Shown: piece by piece, positions 48,008-59,100 of the stretch | How positions within the stretch are numbered: the stretch's first letter is position 1 | Layout: each line of letters begins with the position of its first letter | Origin: Tragulus kanchil | Taxonomy: Eukaryota; Chordata; Mammalia; Artiodactyla; Tragulidae | Length of the DNA stretch: 64,000 nucleotides | Direction: 5' to 3' | NCBI GenBank assembly: GCA_022376925.1 | Contig: JAIOJX010000006.1 | Location: 56,329,658-56,393,657 of the forward strand | Notes under the pieces: generated by a model | Database searches by the model: none | Told to the model about the DNA's origin: nothing | Seen by the model: the letters and a program-made list of their open reading frames with translations, nothing else | Position numbers and translations under genes: made by a program

Positions 48008-48285
48008 CTACTAAGGCAATCATCCCCCCACATGTTGCTGGACTTACTATCTGATAGCAAGTTCATTTCTCTTCCTGATTGTGCCACACAGATGTTTTTC
48101 TTCTTTGATTTTTTAGGCAGTAACTGCTTCATTGTGGCTGCCATGTCCTATGACCGTTACAGTGCTGTTCATAACCCAATGCATTACTCCTGCCTCATGA
48201 CCTATACGATCTGCTTTCAACTGATGTTAGTCAGTTGGGTGGTGGTTGGGTTCCTGGTTTCCATGGAGCAACTTCATCTTCTATG
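48008..48285 (+). pseudogene. Family-10-like OR pseudogene, distal part
   Basis: Continuation of the receptor split at 45,154: 'LLDLLSDSKFISLPDCATQMFFFF' region (TM3 entry), then 'CFIVAAMSYDRYSAVHNPMHYS' with an intact DRY box, and TM4 'SWVVVGFLVS'. There is a frame change in the C run at 48,026-48,031. It ends at TGA 48,283-48,285, and no TM5-TM7 sequence follows, so the 3' part of the gene is missing as well as being split by L1. Confidence 0.8.
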
Positions 48286-48504
48286 AAATAAAAGAAGTCT
48301 ATGCCTTCAAACATTTAACAATATTTTTCTAGCTTCTTAATGATTTTGTGACAGAAATTTGGTCTAATACATGTTTGCCTGACATATCCAGATGTAGAAG
48401 TCTATATGTTTACTTTGAACAGAAAGAAATGAAATATGTCACAGACAAGTGAGAATCCTCTTGTTACCAAGTTCAACACACTGCTCACTGCATGACAGGG
48501 CAAT

Positions 48505-49080
48505 GATTCTGAAAGACAAGGTTATGAGGCAAGAAAAATGACTTTATTCAGAATGCAGTTGACAGAGAATATGACAGGTTAGGCCTCAAAATAACCATCT
48601 TCTTGGGGTCTAGATGCCAGATTACTTTATAGATCAGAGATACCTGGTGAGGAAGCAAAGTAAAAAGGCTATTAATCTTGCAAATCTCTAGACGATGCTT
48701 GCAAGATTTTTTTAAAAAAGATGCTGGCCTCAGGCAGGGCCAAACACAGTGGTGGCTGTCACCATTTTGTTTCAAGATACAAAAAAAAAAAGATGTTGGC
48801 AAGATACATAAAACCCCCCAAAACCCCAAAATGTTGGCCTCAGGCAGGAGGTGTGTAATTTCTCCCTTGCTGCCATCCACAGGTGGTCAGAATTCTGAAC
48901 AAAATCACTTTAGTTTAACAGTCAGCCAGAGGGCAGGATTCTCTGAGGCAAACCATTCTGTATGATTGCAATAAGAAAAGCAAGTCAAAGAAACAGTTTC
49001 CAACATGGAGTCAGATTGACTTCCTCCCCACAGCACTCTAGTGGTGGAGTATTCTCAAGAACCTCTCATTCTACCTCACT
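48505..49080 (-). mobile_element. Possible LTR of an endogenous retrovirus, antisense
   Basis: 'ggcaagaaaaatgactttat' and 'tcagaatgcagttgacagag' followed by C-rich, 'ggcctcaggcagg'-repeated sequence resemble the complement of a ruminant ERV LTR 3' half, where 'tttatt' is the complement of a polyadenylation signal. No termini or target duplication were established. Confidence 0.35.
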
Positions 49081-49129
49081 AATGAGAGTATGAGCCTTAA
49101 GAGAAATCAGAGTATTAAGAGGATATCTG

Positions 49130-49255
49130 TGACCCCAAACTTTTGCTTAATTTTTATGTGTCTCAGTTACCTCTTCTGTAAAGGATGAATTATAAAACAC
49201 CTTTTGGGGTTATTCTGAGGATTAATTGGGTCAATACTGGAAACTAACTGGAAGG
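49130..49255 (-). repeat. MIR fragment
   Basis: 'gtgtctcagttacctcttct', 'gtaaaggatgaattataaaa' and 'ggttattctgaggattaatt' match the MIR pattern well. Orientation relative to the consensus was not settled. Confidence 0.65.
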
Positions 49256-49723
49256 CAATAAACAATCTCCTATTGTTAGTTCCTTTGCTAATACTCTTGC
49301 CACTGCTACTACAATGCTTATTAACATTTGACTTGCACAGGTTCTACCTCTCCAACCATACCAAGATATAAGGGAGACATTATTCAACAGAGTGATTACA
49401 TAGCTTTTAGTAAGACAGGCTGAGATGTTAGTTGTCAATCTGAGTAAAATAGCATCTAGGTAGTGATGTAATTGTGGTGAACGTGGACTTGTGCAAAAGC
49501 CCATAACAGATGTATCAGGGTCCAACACAAACCTTCAATCAATTTGAATCAAGCTGGCAATCAACAGATTCAAAGGCTGCCAAGTTAGTGGTCCATGCTG
49601 GAGCAAAAACTTCATTCATCCATTCATTTATTAATTTTTTATTTCTGACATTTAAAATACATATTTATGTGTACTGTGTTCCAGGAATTGTGCAAAAATA
49701 GACACAGGGGGAAAGAAGATGTT
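49256..49723. other. Intergenic, no recognised gene
   Basis: Nothing recognised up to the target duplication of the SINE at 49,743. Confidence 0.5.
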
Positions 49724-49742
49724 AAAGATGCATATATATTTG

Positions 49743-50065
49743 GGGGCTTCCCCTGGTGGTCCAGTGGGTAAGGACACCGCCTTGCAGTGCAAGGGGCGCC
49801 AGTTCGTGCCCTGGCCTGGGAAGATCCCACGTGCCGCGGAGCGGCTGGACTGATGTGTCCAATTACCGAGCTGGAGGGCGCATGCGCCCAGGGCCGGCGC
49901 TCTGCGACGACAGAGGCCACCGCGATGGGAGGCCCACAGCAGCCAAAGAACAAAGACGGATGAAAATAGAGAAATGAAAGACCAATAAAGTGGCCTGCCC
50001 GTCCCCCTCCCCTCCCTGCTTCACCCCCCAAAAGATAAATAATAAAAATAAATAAATAAATAAAT
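49743..50065 (+). mobile_element. Young-looking CHR-type SINE with 19-base target duplication
   Basis: The head 'ggcttcccctggtggtcca' is tRNA-derived; 'ccagttcgtgccctggcct' covers the box B region. The body contains 'gatcccacgtgccgcggag' and 'gactgatgtgtccaattac'; a C-rich block (about 49,998-50,030) precedes an (AAAT)n tail. It is flanked by 19-base direct repeats at 49,724-49,742 and 50,066-50,084 that differ at one base. High CpG content and the clean duplication suggest recent insertion. The translated frames (for example 49,756-49,977) are artefacts. Confidence 0.9.
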
Positions 50066-50099
50066 AAAGATACATATATATTTGAAGAGTCCAGCATTT

Positions 50100-50596
50100 T
50101 GAGGAAAGCAAATATTCAATCTGTAGCTGTGAGTGCACTGAGTATTCTGTAAAAATATTCAGGGTCCTGTGGAGGGGTAAAAAGTGTACCCTAAATTCTG
50201 GCTGCCAGGAGACAAGCACTAATCTCTTGCCCTGGCTTCACCTGCCAGCACATGGAAAACAGCCCCAGGGTCTTTGGGAGCCTGCTCCTACCACCAGTGA
50301 GCCAGCATTAGCTCCAGAGACCCCTAAGGTTTCACAACCAGCCACCTCATGACCAGGCCCTGCTAAACAGCAACTAGCAGCATCCACACAAAAAAAGCCT
50401 GGCCACCAATGAGACTAGGGGCCAACCAACCCAACCAGACCACTCACATAGTCAGTCCCCACAACAGAAGGACCCACACAGTCCTCTTAGGGGAAACCAT
50501 AGAACATACAGCTTGGGGAATGAGAGGGGATATGTAGGATGCCTCCTACAGAGGGCCAGTTCTCCAAAGTTGAGAAATCTAACCTCTCACTGATAT
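50100..50596 (+). mobile_element. L1 5' region, diverged
   Basis: C-rich sequence with 'cttgccctggcttcacctgc' and 'gagccagcattagctccag' looks like an L1 5' UTR of an older family. Likely continuation after the Bov-tA insertion is at 50,813-51,005. Confidence 0.45.
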
Positions 50597-50812
50597 GCGC
50601 TTCCCAGGTGGCACTAAAGGTAAGGAACCTGCCTGCTGATGCAGGAGACCTAAGAGACATGTGTTTAATCTCTGGGTCAGAAAGATCCCCTGGAAGAGGG
50701 CATAACAACCCACTCCAGTCCCATGGGAAAATGCCATTGACAGAGGAGCCTGGCAGGCTACAATCTAAAGGTTTCAAAGAGTTGGACATGACTGAAGGGA
50801 CTTAGTACACAT
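50597..50812 (+). mobile_element. Bov-tA SINE
   Basis: Head 'cgcttcccaggtggcacta', body 'aacccactccagtcccatg' and 'gaggagcctggcaggctac', tail 'gagttggacatgactgaag'. Plus strand. Confidence 0.85.
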
Positions 50813-51005
50813 GCATACACCACGAATATAAGAACACAAATAGAGACTTAGAATGAGGCAGCAGAGGAATACATTTCAGATGAAGGAACAAGATAAAAAA
50901 ATAGAAGAACTAAGTGAAGTAGAGATAAACAATCTATCCAAGAAAGAGTACAACATAATGATCATAAAAATGATCAAATTACTTAGGAGGAGAAAGAAGT
51001 TAGAA
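50813..51005 (+). mobile_element. L1 5' UTR fragment
   Basis: 'gaatgaggcagcagaggaat', 'gaaggaacaagataaaaaa' and 'aatgatcataaaaatgatc' fit the segment before ORF1 in old L1 elements. It ends next to the minus-strand OR pseudogene. Confidence 0.55.
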
Positions 51006-51009
51006 GTTT

Positions 51010-51939
51010 TCAACAAAGTTTTCTCTTCAGAGCCCGCTTAATCTCACTGTTCCTGAGGCTGTAGATGAGGGGGTTCAACATTGGGATCACCACCATGTAG
51101 AGCACAGACATCACCTTGTTCCAGTCAGTTGAGTAGCTGGATTTGGGCATCACGTAAATGAATGTGATGGTCCCAAAGAACAGAATGACAGCTTAGGTGG
51201 GTTGTGCAGATGGAGAAGGCTTTGTGGTGCCCCTTAGCAGAGCACATCTTCAGGATGGTGATGAGAATGTAGTTATAGTATACAGTGATGACAATCACCA
51301 TGACCACAATGATGGATCCAGCTGCAAATGAGGGGACAATCACTGGGATGCTGACATCAGAACAGAAAAGTTCAACCAGAGGAGCAAAATCACAGAAAAA
51401 ATGGTTGACTAGATTTGGTCCACAGAAGAGTAAAAATCAGAAGCAACTAGTAAAAGAACAAGTATTGAGAAAACCAGCTACATAAGCAACTGTGAGCAAC
51501 TGAACATAAACTTGTGTGGACGTTTTGGTGGAATAAAGCAGTGGGCTGCAAATTGCCACAAAACGATCATATGCCATGACAGCCAGAAGGAAGCACTCAG
51601 AGGACCCAAGGAAAACAAATGAACCAAACTGGACAACACATCCAGAATAGGAGATGGTATTTTTCTCCACCAGGAAGTTTACAAGCGTATTAGTTGTAAC
51701 AGAAAATGAATAGCCTATGTCAGCAAAGGCCAAGTGGCTCAGGAAAAAATACATAGGATGATGGAGCTGAAAAAAGAGATACTGATAAGAATGATTGTGC
51801 TGAGATTCCCATGTATAGTCACCAGGTAGATACAGAGGGTGGTCATGAACAGGATGATTTGAAGAATCGGTACATATGTCAAGCCCAATAAAATGAATCC
51901 TGTCATTGTACTACCATTCCTATGCCCCAGGGAATCCAA
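51010..51939 (-). pseudogene. OR5P-like olfactory receptor pseudogene
   Basis: Full-length receptor relic (about 310 codons) from ATG at 51,939 to a stop at 51,010-51,012. Motifs in order are '[16 protein letters not shown]' with a glycosylation-type Asn before it, '[16 protein letters not shown]', an intact '[10 protein letters not shown]', '[19 protein letters not shown]' (TM5), '[10 protein letters not shown]' and a C-terminal 'NPLIYSLRN'-type end. Lesions: a 1-base indel near 51,765; an in-frame TGA at 51,437-51,439; and a probable 2-base loss near 51,195. Family 5P is my best match by recall. Confidence 0.85.
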
Positions 51940-53909
51940 AAGATAATGTAGCTCAAATCATAATAAACCTGTGATGAGACATTACATTAAAGTCTTCAAC
52001 AGTTTTCTTCTTAGTAATACACATAAAGGTTATTATCAATATAAAAAAATGAATTATTCAGGATAGATTTGGACTAATTTTTTTTTTACTTTAGAGTAAA
52101 AAGAGGTATGTTCTTTTATTTTTATATAGATTTTAGAGTAGAAAAGTTCATTTATTTATATAATGAGCATGCCATATTCTAAATGTTTTCAGCAGTAACG
52201 TAATGCTGGCAAACCTGCTTTGAATAACATTTTCCCTTTGTATTATATAACAATATTTTTTGAATATTTACTAAATAGCAGACTTTGGATTAATACTTTT
52301 CTATATAGTTCTATTTAACTTATATAAAATAATATTATATATTTTTATCTCCTGTGTAAACATGAGATATCTCATGCATTTTTATGTATCTCATGTAATA
52401 TTTTTATCTGATGTTACTTTGGCAATGGGGCAGCAAGTTTGCACAGCAGTGGCAGAATCAAGATGTGACTCTCAGGTAATTTGAATCAAATCCATTCCTT
52501 CAGTAGCTATATAGTATGCTATAAATGAAGTTAAAGAATGCTTACAATGAAGTCAAATCTCTTGGAAATGAGTGTGTAGCAAATTATCTTCCTACTTTCT
52601 GATAGCTAAAGTATAAATGAGATACCTAGCAAATCACAAAATTTACAATTTCTCTCAATAAAACAAGACCACATTTTAAAAAGGAGAAATACAATTTTCT
52701 TAATAAGACAAACAAGAAATGGAAAGGAAATTGCCACAAAACGATCATATGCCATGACAGCCAGAAGGAAGCACTCAGAGGACCCAAGGAAAACAAATGA
52801 ACCAAACTGGACAACACATCCAGAATAGGAGATGGTATTTTTCTCCACCAGGAAGTTTACAAGCGTATTAGTTGTAACAGAAAATGAATAGCCTATGTCA
52901 GCAAAGGCCAAGTGGCTCAGGAAAAAATACATAGGATGATGGAGCTGAAAAAAGAGATACTGATAAGAATGATTGTGCTGAGATTCCCATGTATAGTCAC
53001 CAGGTAGATACAGAGGGTGGTCATGAACAGGATGATTTGAAGAATCGGTACATATGTCAAGCCCAATAAAATGAATCCTGTCATTGTACTACCATTCCTA
53101 TGCCCCAGGGAATCCAAAAGATAATGTAGCTCAAATCATAATAAACCTGTGATGAGACATTACATTAAAGTCTTCAACAGTTTTCTTCTTAGTAATACAC
53201 ATAAAGGTTATTATCAATATAAAAAAATGAATTATTCAGGATAGATTTGGACTAATTTTTTTTTTACTTTAGAGTAAAAAGAGGTATGTTCTTTTATTTT
53301 TATATAGATTTTAGAGTAGAAAAGTTCATTTATTTATATAATGAGCATGCCATATTCTAAATGTTTTCAGCAGTAACGTAATGCTGGCAAACCTGCTTTG
53401 AATAACATTTTCCTTTGTATTATATAACAATATTTTTGAATATTTACTAAATCGCAGACTTTGGATTAATACTTTTCTATATAGTTCTATTTAACTTATA
53501 TAAAATAATATTATATATTTTTATCTCCTGTGTAAACATGAGATATCTCATGCATTTTTATGTATCTCATGTAATATTTTTATCTGATGTTACTTTGGCA
53601 ATGGGGCAGCAAGTTTGCACAGCAGTGGCAGAATCAAGATGTGACTCTCAGGTAATTTGAATCAAATCCATTCCTTCAGTAGCTATATAGTATGCTATAA
53701 ATGAAGTTAAAGAATGCTTACAATGAAGTCAAATCTCTTGGAAATGAGTGTGTAGCAAATTATCTTCCTACTTTCTGATAGCTAAAGTATAAATGAGATA
53801 CCTAGCAAATCACAAAATTTACAATTTCTCTCAATAAAACAAGACCACATTTTAAAAAGGAGAAATACAATTTTCTTAATAAGACAAACAAGAAATGGAA
53901 AGGAAATTT
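51550..53909 (+). repeat. Tandem duplication D16 (period 1178)
   Basis: Copy 1 is 51,550-52,727 and copy 2 is 52,728-53,909. Differences are homopolymer length (ttttccctttg versus ttttcctttg; ttttttgaat versus tttttgaat) and one A to C (aaatagcag versus aaatcgcag). The unit holds the N-terminal half of the minus-strand OR pseudogene and AT-rich upstream DNA. Confidence 0.95.
52731..53117 (-). pseudogene. Duplicate of the minus-strand OR 5' half
   Basis: D16 copy of the OR pseudogene from the start codon to 'MAYDRFVAI', with the same 1-base indel. It ends at the D16 junction, so its frame then runs into unrelated sequence. It is not a separate receptor. Confidence 0.85.
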
Positions 53910-55029
53910 GAATTAAAGTTATAAATGAAATATCTATTATAAATGTATTATGTTTACTTAACATTTATAATTAAATAGTCTCAATTGGTTTGAAACGTCA
54001 ATGTAATTACTGTGCAAAATGTCACATGTTTAATACAAACATTCAAACAAATCTGATTATTTCCTAATGTAATGATGTTGCAAATTGTAATAAAATAGAA
54101 CAAAATAATATTAGTTTCAACATAATATATAGCTGAATAAGGTTCCAATTTAAAAAGCTAAGAAGCATACTCAGGTTCACCCAGCAAGTTGCCAGGTTGA
54201 AACTCATCTGCAGGTTTTCTGGTTTTATTTCCCAACTTTATCTAAAGCCTCTGGTTACCTCTAAGCTTAAGACTTCAGAAGAATAAATGAATAAAGTCTT
54301 TCCAAGATATTACAAACAGCGAGTTCTCAAAGCATTTTAAAGTTAGTGAATTTTATAGTTTAATACTTACTGGCTGAATACCAAGTTTAAATATCATTGA
54401 AAGACCATGTAAGTTTCTGGTCTTGTGGGTGGAAAAATCAGGAATCATGGTCACATAGATTATGCCTACCTATATATTAAATAGACTATAGAAACTTAGA
54501 TTAACTCAACTAAGGTTATTTACTAACTCCTGGATAGGATTTGCCCAGTTTCTCCACTGTGACTTGTAAGTACAGATATAACTTTAAAGAGGAAAATGTT
54601 CTCAAGTGGGAATTGAAAATCAGTGTGCTGTATGCATGTTTTCATGCTAAGTCAGTACAACTGATTAACATACAAAAACCCAAAATCTTACCTCTTGAAA
54701 TGAGAACTCATGCATCTTACAGTAACAAATTCAAACTCATTGTAATATAACACCTGTGCTATCCTATTACTTGCCTTTGAGGATAAATCTCTGAAGATTC
54801 ATGAGATTCAAATATGAATTCAAAAGCACCAAGGGTCATTATCATATTCTCAGGTGACTCTTGAGCAGTGCACCTCACACAAATGTAACTAATCTTTAAG
54901 TGTTCTGTCAATTCTCAAGCTATTAGTTTTTTGTTTGTTTTTCCATTTGATAATTATTGGAAGTATAATAAATTATCTCATACCTAAATATTGGTTCTAA
55001 GTTTAATATATCAGGTTAAGAACTAAACT
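53910..55029. other. AT-rich intergenic DNA
   Basis: No gene, RNA or repeat family recognised. From 54,324 it lies in D17. Confidence 0.5.
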
Positions 55030-56629
55030 TTAAAATGGTGGAAGAAGCTGGGATCAAATTAGCAGATTAGGAAGACCCTGAGCTTGTCTCCTCCCACAAA
55101 CATATTCAAAATTACAAATATGTATAGAGCAGCTTTCTCTGAGGACAACGTGAAGACTTGAAGAATGATTCTAGGATCAAAGAAAGAATCACACAGTTCT
55201 GTAGAATAAAATCGCTTGAGTTGGGACTCATACTGCTAGTGGGCTACCCAGAGGAGGTGTCACAGGCTCAGGGATCACCTTTAAGAAGAAAGGGGTTTGA
55301 GCTACATTGAGCGTCGCAGTCCTGAGGTGGAGCGCCAGGAAGATAAGCCCCATTTCCTGGTTTTGAAAACCAGCAGAGCTTACTAGGAGTCTGTAGGAAA
55401 CTGAGAGTCTGCTCTTGAAGAGTACTCCCACACACTTGCTCACTCTCAATCTCATTGTAGAGACTGCAGATTGAAATTCTCAAAGCATTTTAAAGTTAGT
55501 GAATTTTATAGTTTAATACTTACTGGCTGAATACCAAGTTTAAATATCATTGAAAGACCATGTAAGTTTCTGGTCTTGTGGGTGGAAAAATCAGGAATCA
55601 TGGTCACATAGATTATGCCTACCTATATATTAAATAGACTATAGAAACTTAGATTAACTCAACTAAGGTTATTTACTAACTCCTGGATAGGATTTGCCCA
55701 GTTTCTCCACTGTGACTTGTAAGTACAGATATAACTTTAAAGAGGAAAATGTTCTCAAGTGGGAATTGAAAATCAGTGTGCTGTATGCATGTTTTCATGC
55801 TAAGTCAGTACAACTGATTAACATACAAAAACCCAAAATCTTACCTCTTGAAATGAGAACTCATGCATCTTACAGTAACAAATTCAAACTCATTGTAATA
55901 TAACACCTGTGCTATCCTATTACTTGCCTTTGAGGATAAATCTCTGAAGATTCATGAGATTCAAATATGAATTCAAAAGCACCAAGGGTCATTATCATAT
56001 TCTCAGGTGACTCTTGAGCAGTGCACCTCACACAAATGTAACTAATCTTTAAGTGTTCTGTCAATTCTCAAGCTATTAGTTTTTTGTTTGTTTTTCCATT
56101 TGATAATTATTGGAAGTATAATAAATTATCTCATACCTAAATATTGGTTCTAAGTTTAATATATCAGGTTAAGAACTAAACTTTAAAATGGTGGAAGAAG
56201 CTGGGATCAAATTAGCAGATTAGGAAGACCCTGAGCTTGTCTCCTCCCACAAACATATTCAAAATTACAAATATGTATAGAGCAGCTTTCTCTGAGGACA
56301 ACGTGAAGACTTGAAGAATGATTCTAGGATCAAAGAAAGAATCACACAGTTCTGTAGAATAAAATCGCTTGAGTTGGGACTCATACTGCTAGTGGGCTAC
56401 CCAGAGGAGGTGTCACAGGCTCAGGGATCACCTTTAAGAAGAAAGGGGTTTGAGCTACATTGAGCGTCGCAGTCCTGAGGTGGAGCGCCAGGAAGATAAG
56501 CCCCATTTCCTGGTTTTGAAAACCAGCAGAGCTTACTAGGAGTCTGTAGGAAACTGAGAGTCTGCTCTTGAAGAGTACTCCCACACACTTGCTCACTCTC
56601 AATCTCATTGTAGAGACTGCAGATTGAAA
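54324..56629 (+). repeat. Tandem duplication D17 (period 1153)
   Basis: Copy 1 is 54,324-55,476 and copy 2 is 55,477-56,629. I see no difference between copies. The switch is at 'gattgaaattctcaaag' where the real continuation is 'gattgaaaaattcctgg'. The right part covers an L1 5' UTR start. Confidence 0.95.
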
Positions 56630-57300
56630 AATTCCTGGTGCTCTGGTGGCTAACCTACTGGAACACCTAACACCAGGCTGCACCAGTCTCGAGCTGCAGC
56701 GTCTCTGCTAACCCCGCACCAATGTGTGGCTGCAAGCATGTCTCTAGATTAGCCACAGCTTGCTCCAGACTGCAGTTTAAGCCCCTCTGGCTCATTCATA
56801 TCTGCACCAATGCAGCAAATGCCATCATGCCACAGGAGAATCCATGGCGTACACCAAGCTGTGACTCGAGTCCCTCTGTCTCCAGATGTAATCCCCACCA
56901 AAGTAGTGGCCATCAGAAGTCATGGCCCTTGTTAATTTCAGATCCATCTCTTACCAAAGCCACTGAGCATACACAGCCTACAAAGGGATGTTCCCCCAGA
57001 GGCACACACCTTCAAGATTTAATTTCATAGATAAAGTAAAACAAAATAAAAAGATGAGAAATATGTTCCAAATGAAAGAATAAGACCCCAGGAAAAAAAG
57101 AAAAAAAATACCAATAAAATGGAGATAAGTAATTTACCTAATAAAGAGTTCCAAACAATGGTCATTAAAATGATCGCTGAACTTAGAAAAAAGTAGAGGA
57201 ACATAATGACAATTTCAGCAAAGAACTATAAAGTATAAAAAGAAATGATTAGAACTGAAGGATACAATAACTGAAATGCACAATACACTAGAAGGAGTTA
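55033..57300 (+). mobile_element. Old L1 5' UTR, inflated by D17
   Basis: Begins 'aatggtggaagaagctggg' and 'aagaccctgagcttgtctcc', typical of the 5' end of old mammalian L1 (L1MA-like). It continues through a CpG-poor UTR ('ctgtgactcgagtccctct') to about 57,300 with 'aatgatcgctgaacttagaa'. The D17 copy of the start is at about 56,186. ORF1 is not visible because the element is broken by the Bov-tA at 57,318. Confidence 0.65.
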
Positions 57301-57317
57301 ATTGCAGACAAGGTGGC

Positions 57318-57521
57318 ACAGTGGCTTTCCCAGTGGATCAGCAGTAAAAAATATGCCTGTAATGCAGGAGCCTCGGAAGACACAGGTTCAATCCCTGGGT
57401 TGGGAAGATCCCTGGAGGAGGGCATTGCAACTTACTCCCATATTCTTGCCTGGAGAATCCTTTGGACAGAGAAACCTCGCAAACTTCAGTCCATAGGGTT
57501 GCAAAAAGCTGAATGTGACTT
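57318..57521 (+). mobile_element. Bov-tA SINE
   Basis: Head 'tggctttcccagtggatcag', body 'tccctgggttgggaagatc' and 'attcttgcctggagaatcc', tail 'tgaatgtgacttagca'. The CHR-type SINE next to it was inserted at its end. Confidence 0.85.
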
Positions 57522-57535
57522 AGCATCCTTTTTCT

Positions 57536-57878
57536 TTTTCTTTCTTTCTTTCTTTTTTTTTTAAAGATTTATTTATTTATTTGGGGCGGGGGTCGGGTTG
57601 GGGAGGGAGGGGAGCGGATGGGCCACTTCTATTGGTCTTTCATTTGTCATTTTCATCCATCTTTGTTCTTTGGCTCCTGTGGGCCTCCCATCGCGGTGGC
57701 ATCTGTTGTCACAGAGCGCCAGCTCTGGGCGCATGCACTCCAGAGCTCCGGCTCGGTAATTGGACACATCGGTCCAGCCGCTCCGCGGCACGTGGGATCT
57801 TCCCAGGCCGGGGATCGAAGTGGCGTCCCTTGCACTGCAAGGCGGTGTCCTTACCCACTGGACCACCAGGGGAAGCCC
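57536..57878 (-). mobile_element. Young-looking CHR-type SINE, minus strand, with target duplication
   Basis: Complement of the same family as at 49,743: box B region 'acttcgatccccggcctgg', then 'gaccgatgtgtccaattac', then a C-rich block and (AAAT)n/A-rich tail (seen as T-rich 57,536-57,580). Flanking direct repeats are 57,522-57,535 ('agcatcctttttct') and 57,879-57,892 ('agcatgctttttct'), one mismatch. The translated frames here (for example 57,581-57,988) are artefacts. Confidence 0.9.
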
Positions 57879-57892
57879 AGCATGCTTTTTCT

Positions 57893-59100
57893 ATATCCAT
57901 TTTTATTTATCACGAAAGAACATTGCATTTTGTCAAATGCTTTTTCTGTATCTATGGAGATGATCAGGTGATCATTATTTTTCATTAATGTGGTGTATCA
58001 CATTTATTAATAAATTTGCCTATGTTGAAACAACATTGCATTCCAAGGATAAGTCCCAGTTATTCAAGATGTATGATCTTTTAATGCATTGTAGAATTCA
58101 GTTTGCTAATATATTTTTAAGAATTTTTGCATCAGTATTCATGAGGAATATTGGTCTAAATTTTCTTTTTTTTACAGTGTTCTTATCTGACTTGGTATCA
58201 GAGTGAATGAGTTTGAAAGTATTTCTTCCTCTTCATTTTTGGGGAATTGTTGGAAAAGTACTGCCATTAAATCATCTTTAAATATTCCATAGAATTCACA
58301 GGTGAAACCAACTAGTCCTGGGCTTTTCTTTACTGGGATATTTCTGATTACTGATTCACTGTCACTACACTTATTATGGTCTTCCTGATTCAGTCTTAGC
58401 ATGTTAGATTTTTCTACGAATTTATCCATTTCTTCTAGGTTGTCCAGTTTGTTGGTATAAAATTATTTCTTATGATCCTATGCATTCATGTGGTATCAGT
58501 TGTGGTGTGTCCCCTTTAATTTCTAATTTTGAACATTTTTTTCCTACTTGGTCTAACTAATGGCTTGTCAATTTTGTTTTTCTTTTTGTAAAAAATCAGC
58601 CCACACTTTTGTTAATATTTTCTATTCCATTTCTATTCTTCATTTCATTTATTTCCAGCTTGATCTTCCTGATGATTTGATCACATTATCATTATATAGT
58701 GACCTTCTTTGTGTCTTATAATTTTTCACTTAAAATCTGTTTTGTCTGATATAAACAGAAATACACCTGCTTCCTTTCAGTCTCCTCTTGCAAGGAAAAT
58801 CTTTTTTCATCACATCACTTTGAGTCTATGTGAGTCCTTAAATCTGAAGTGAATCTCTTATAGGCAGTATGTAGTGGTTGTTGTTTTTTGATTTTTAAAA
58901 TCCATTTAGTTACTCTGTGACTTTAGTTGATAAATTCAGTCTATTTACATTTAGAATAATTATTAAGCTGTAGATACTGTCATATTAATTGCTACTGGCA
59001 CTCTTCTAATTTAGTTATTTCTTTTTTTTTTTTTTTCATTTCTGGTTATCCTTATAAATTGACTGGTTTGCCTTGGAAACAAACTGAGATCATCCTGTCA
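57893..59100 (-). mobile_element. L1 ORF2 fragment, antisense
   Basis: The plus strand shows the complement of L1 ORF2: 'gtcaaatgctttttctgtat', 'tattggtctaaattttctt' and 'actagtcctgggcttttct'. The minus-strand frame 58,172-58,429 includes 'KSPGLVGFTCEFYGIF', a mutated form of the L1 RT entry motif. It runs toward the ORF2 linker and endonuclease side on the right. Broken. Confidence 0.8.

Noticed and set aside
57581..57988. Open frames of 110-135 codons with Trp/Cys/Pro-rich translations
   Set aside because: They lie within CHR-type SINEs, and similar frames appear in every copy (11,523, 12,605, 49,756), so they reflect SINE composition.
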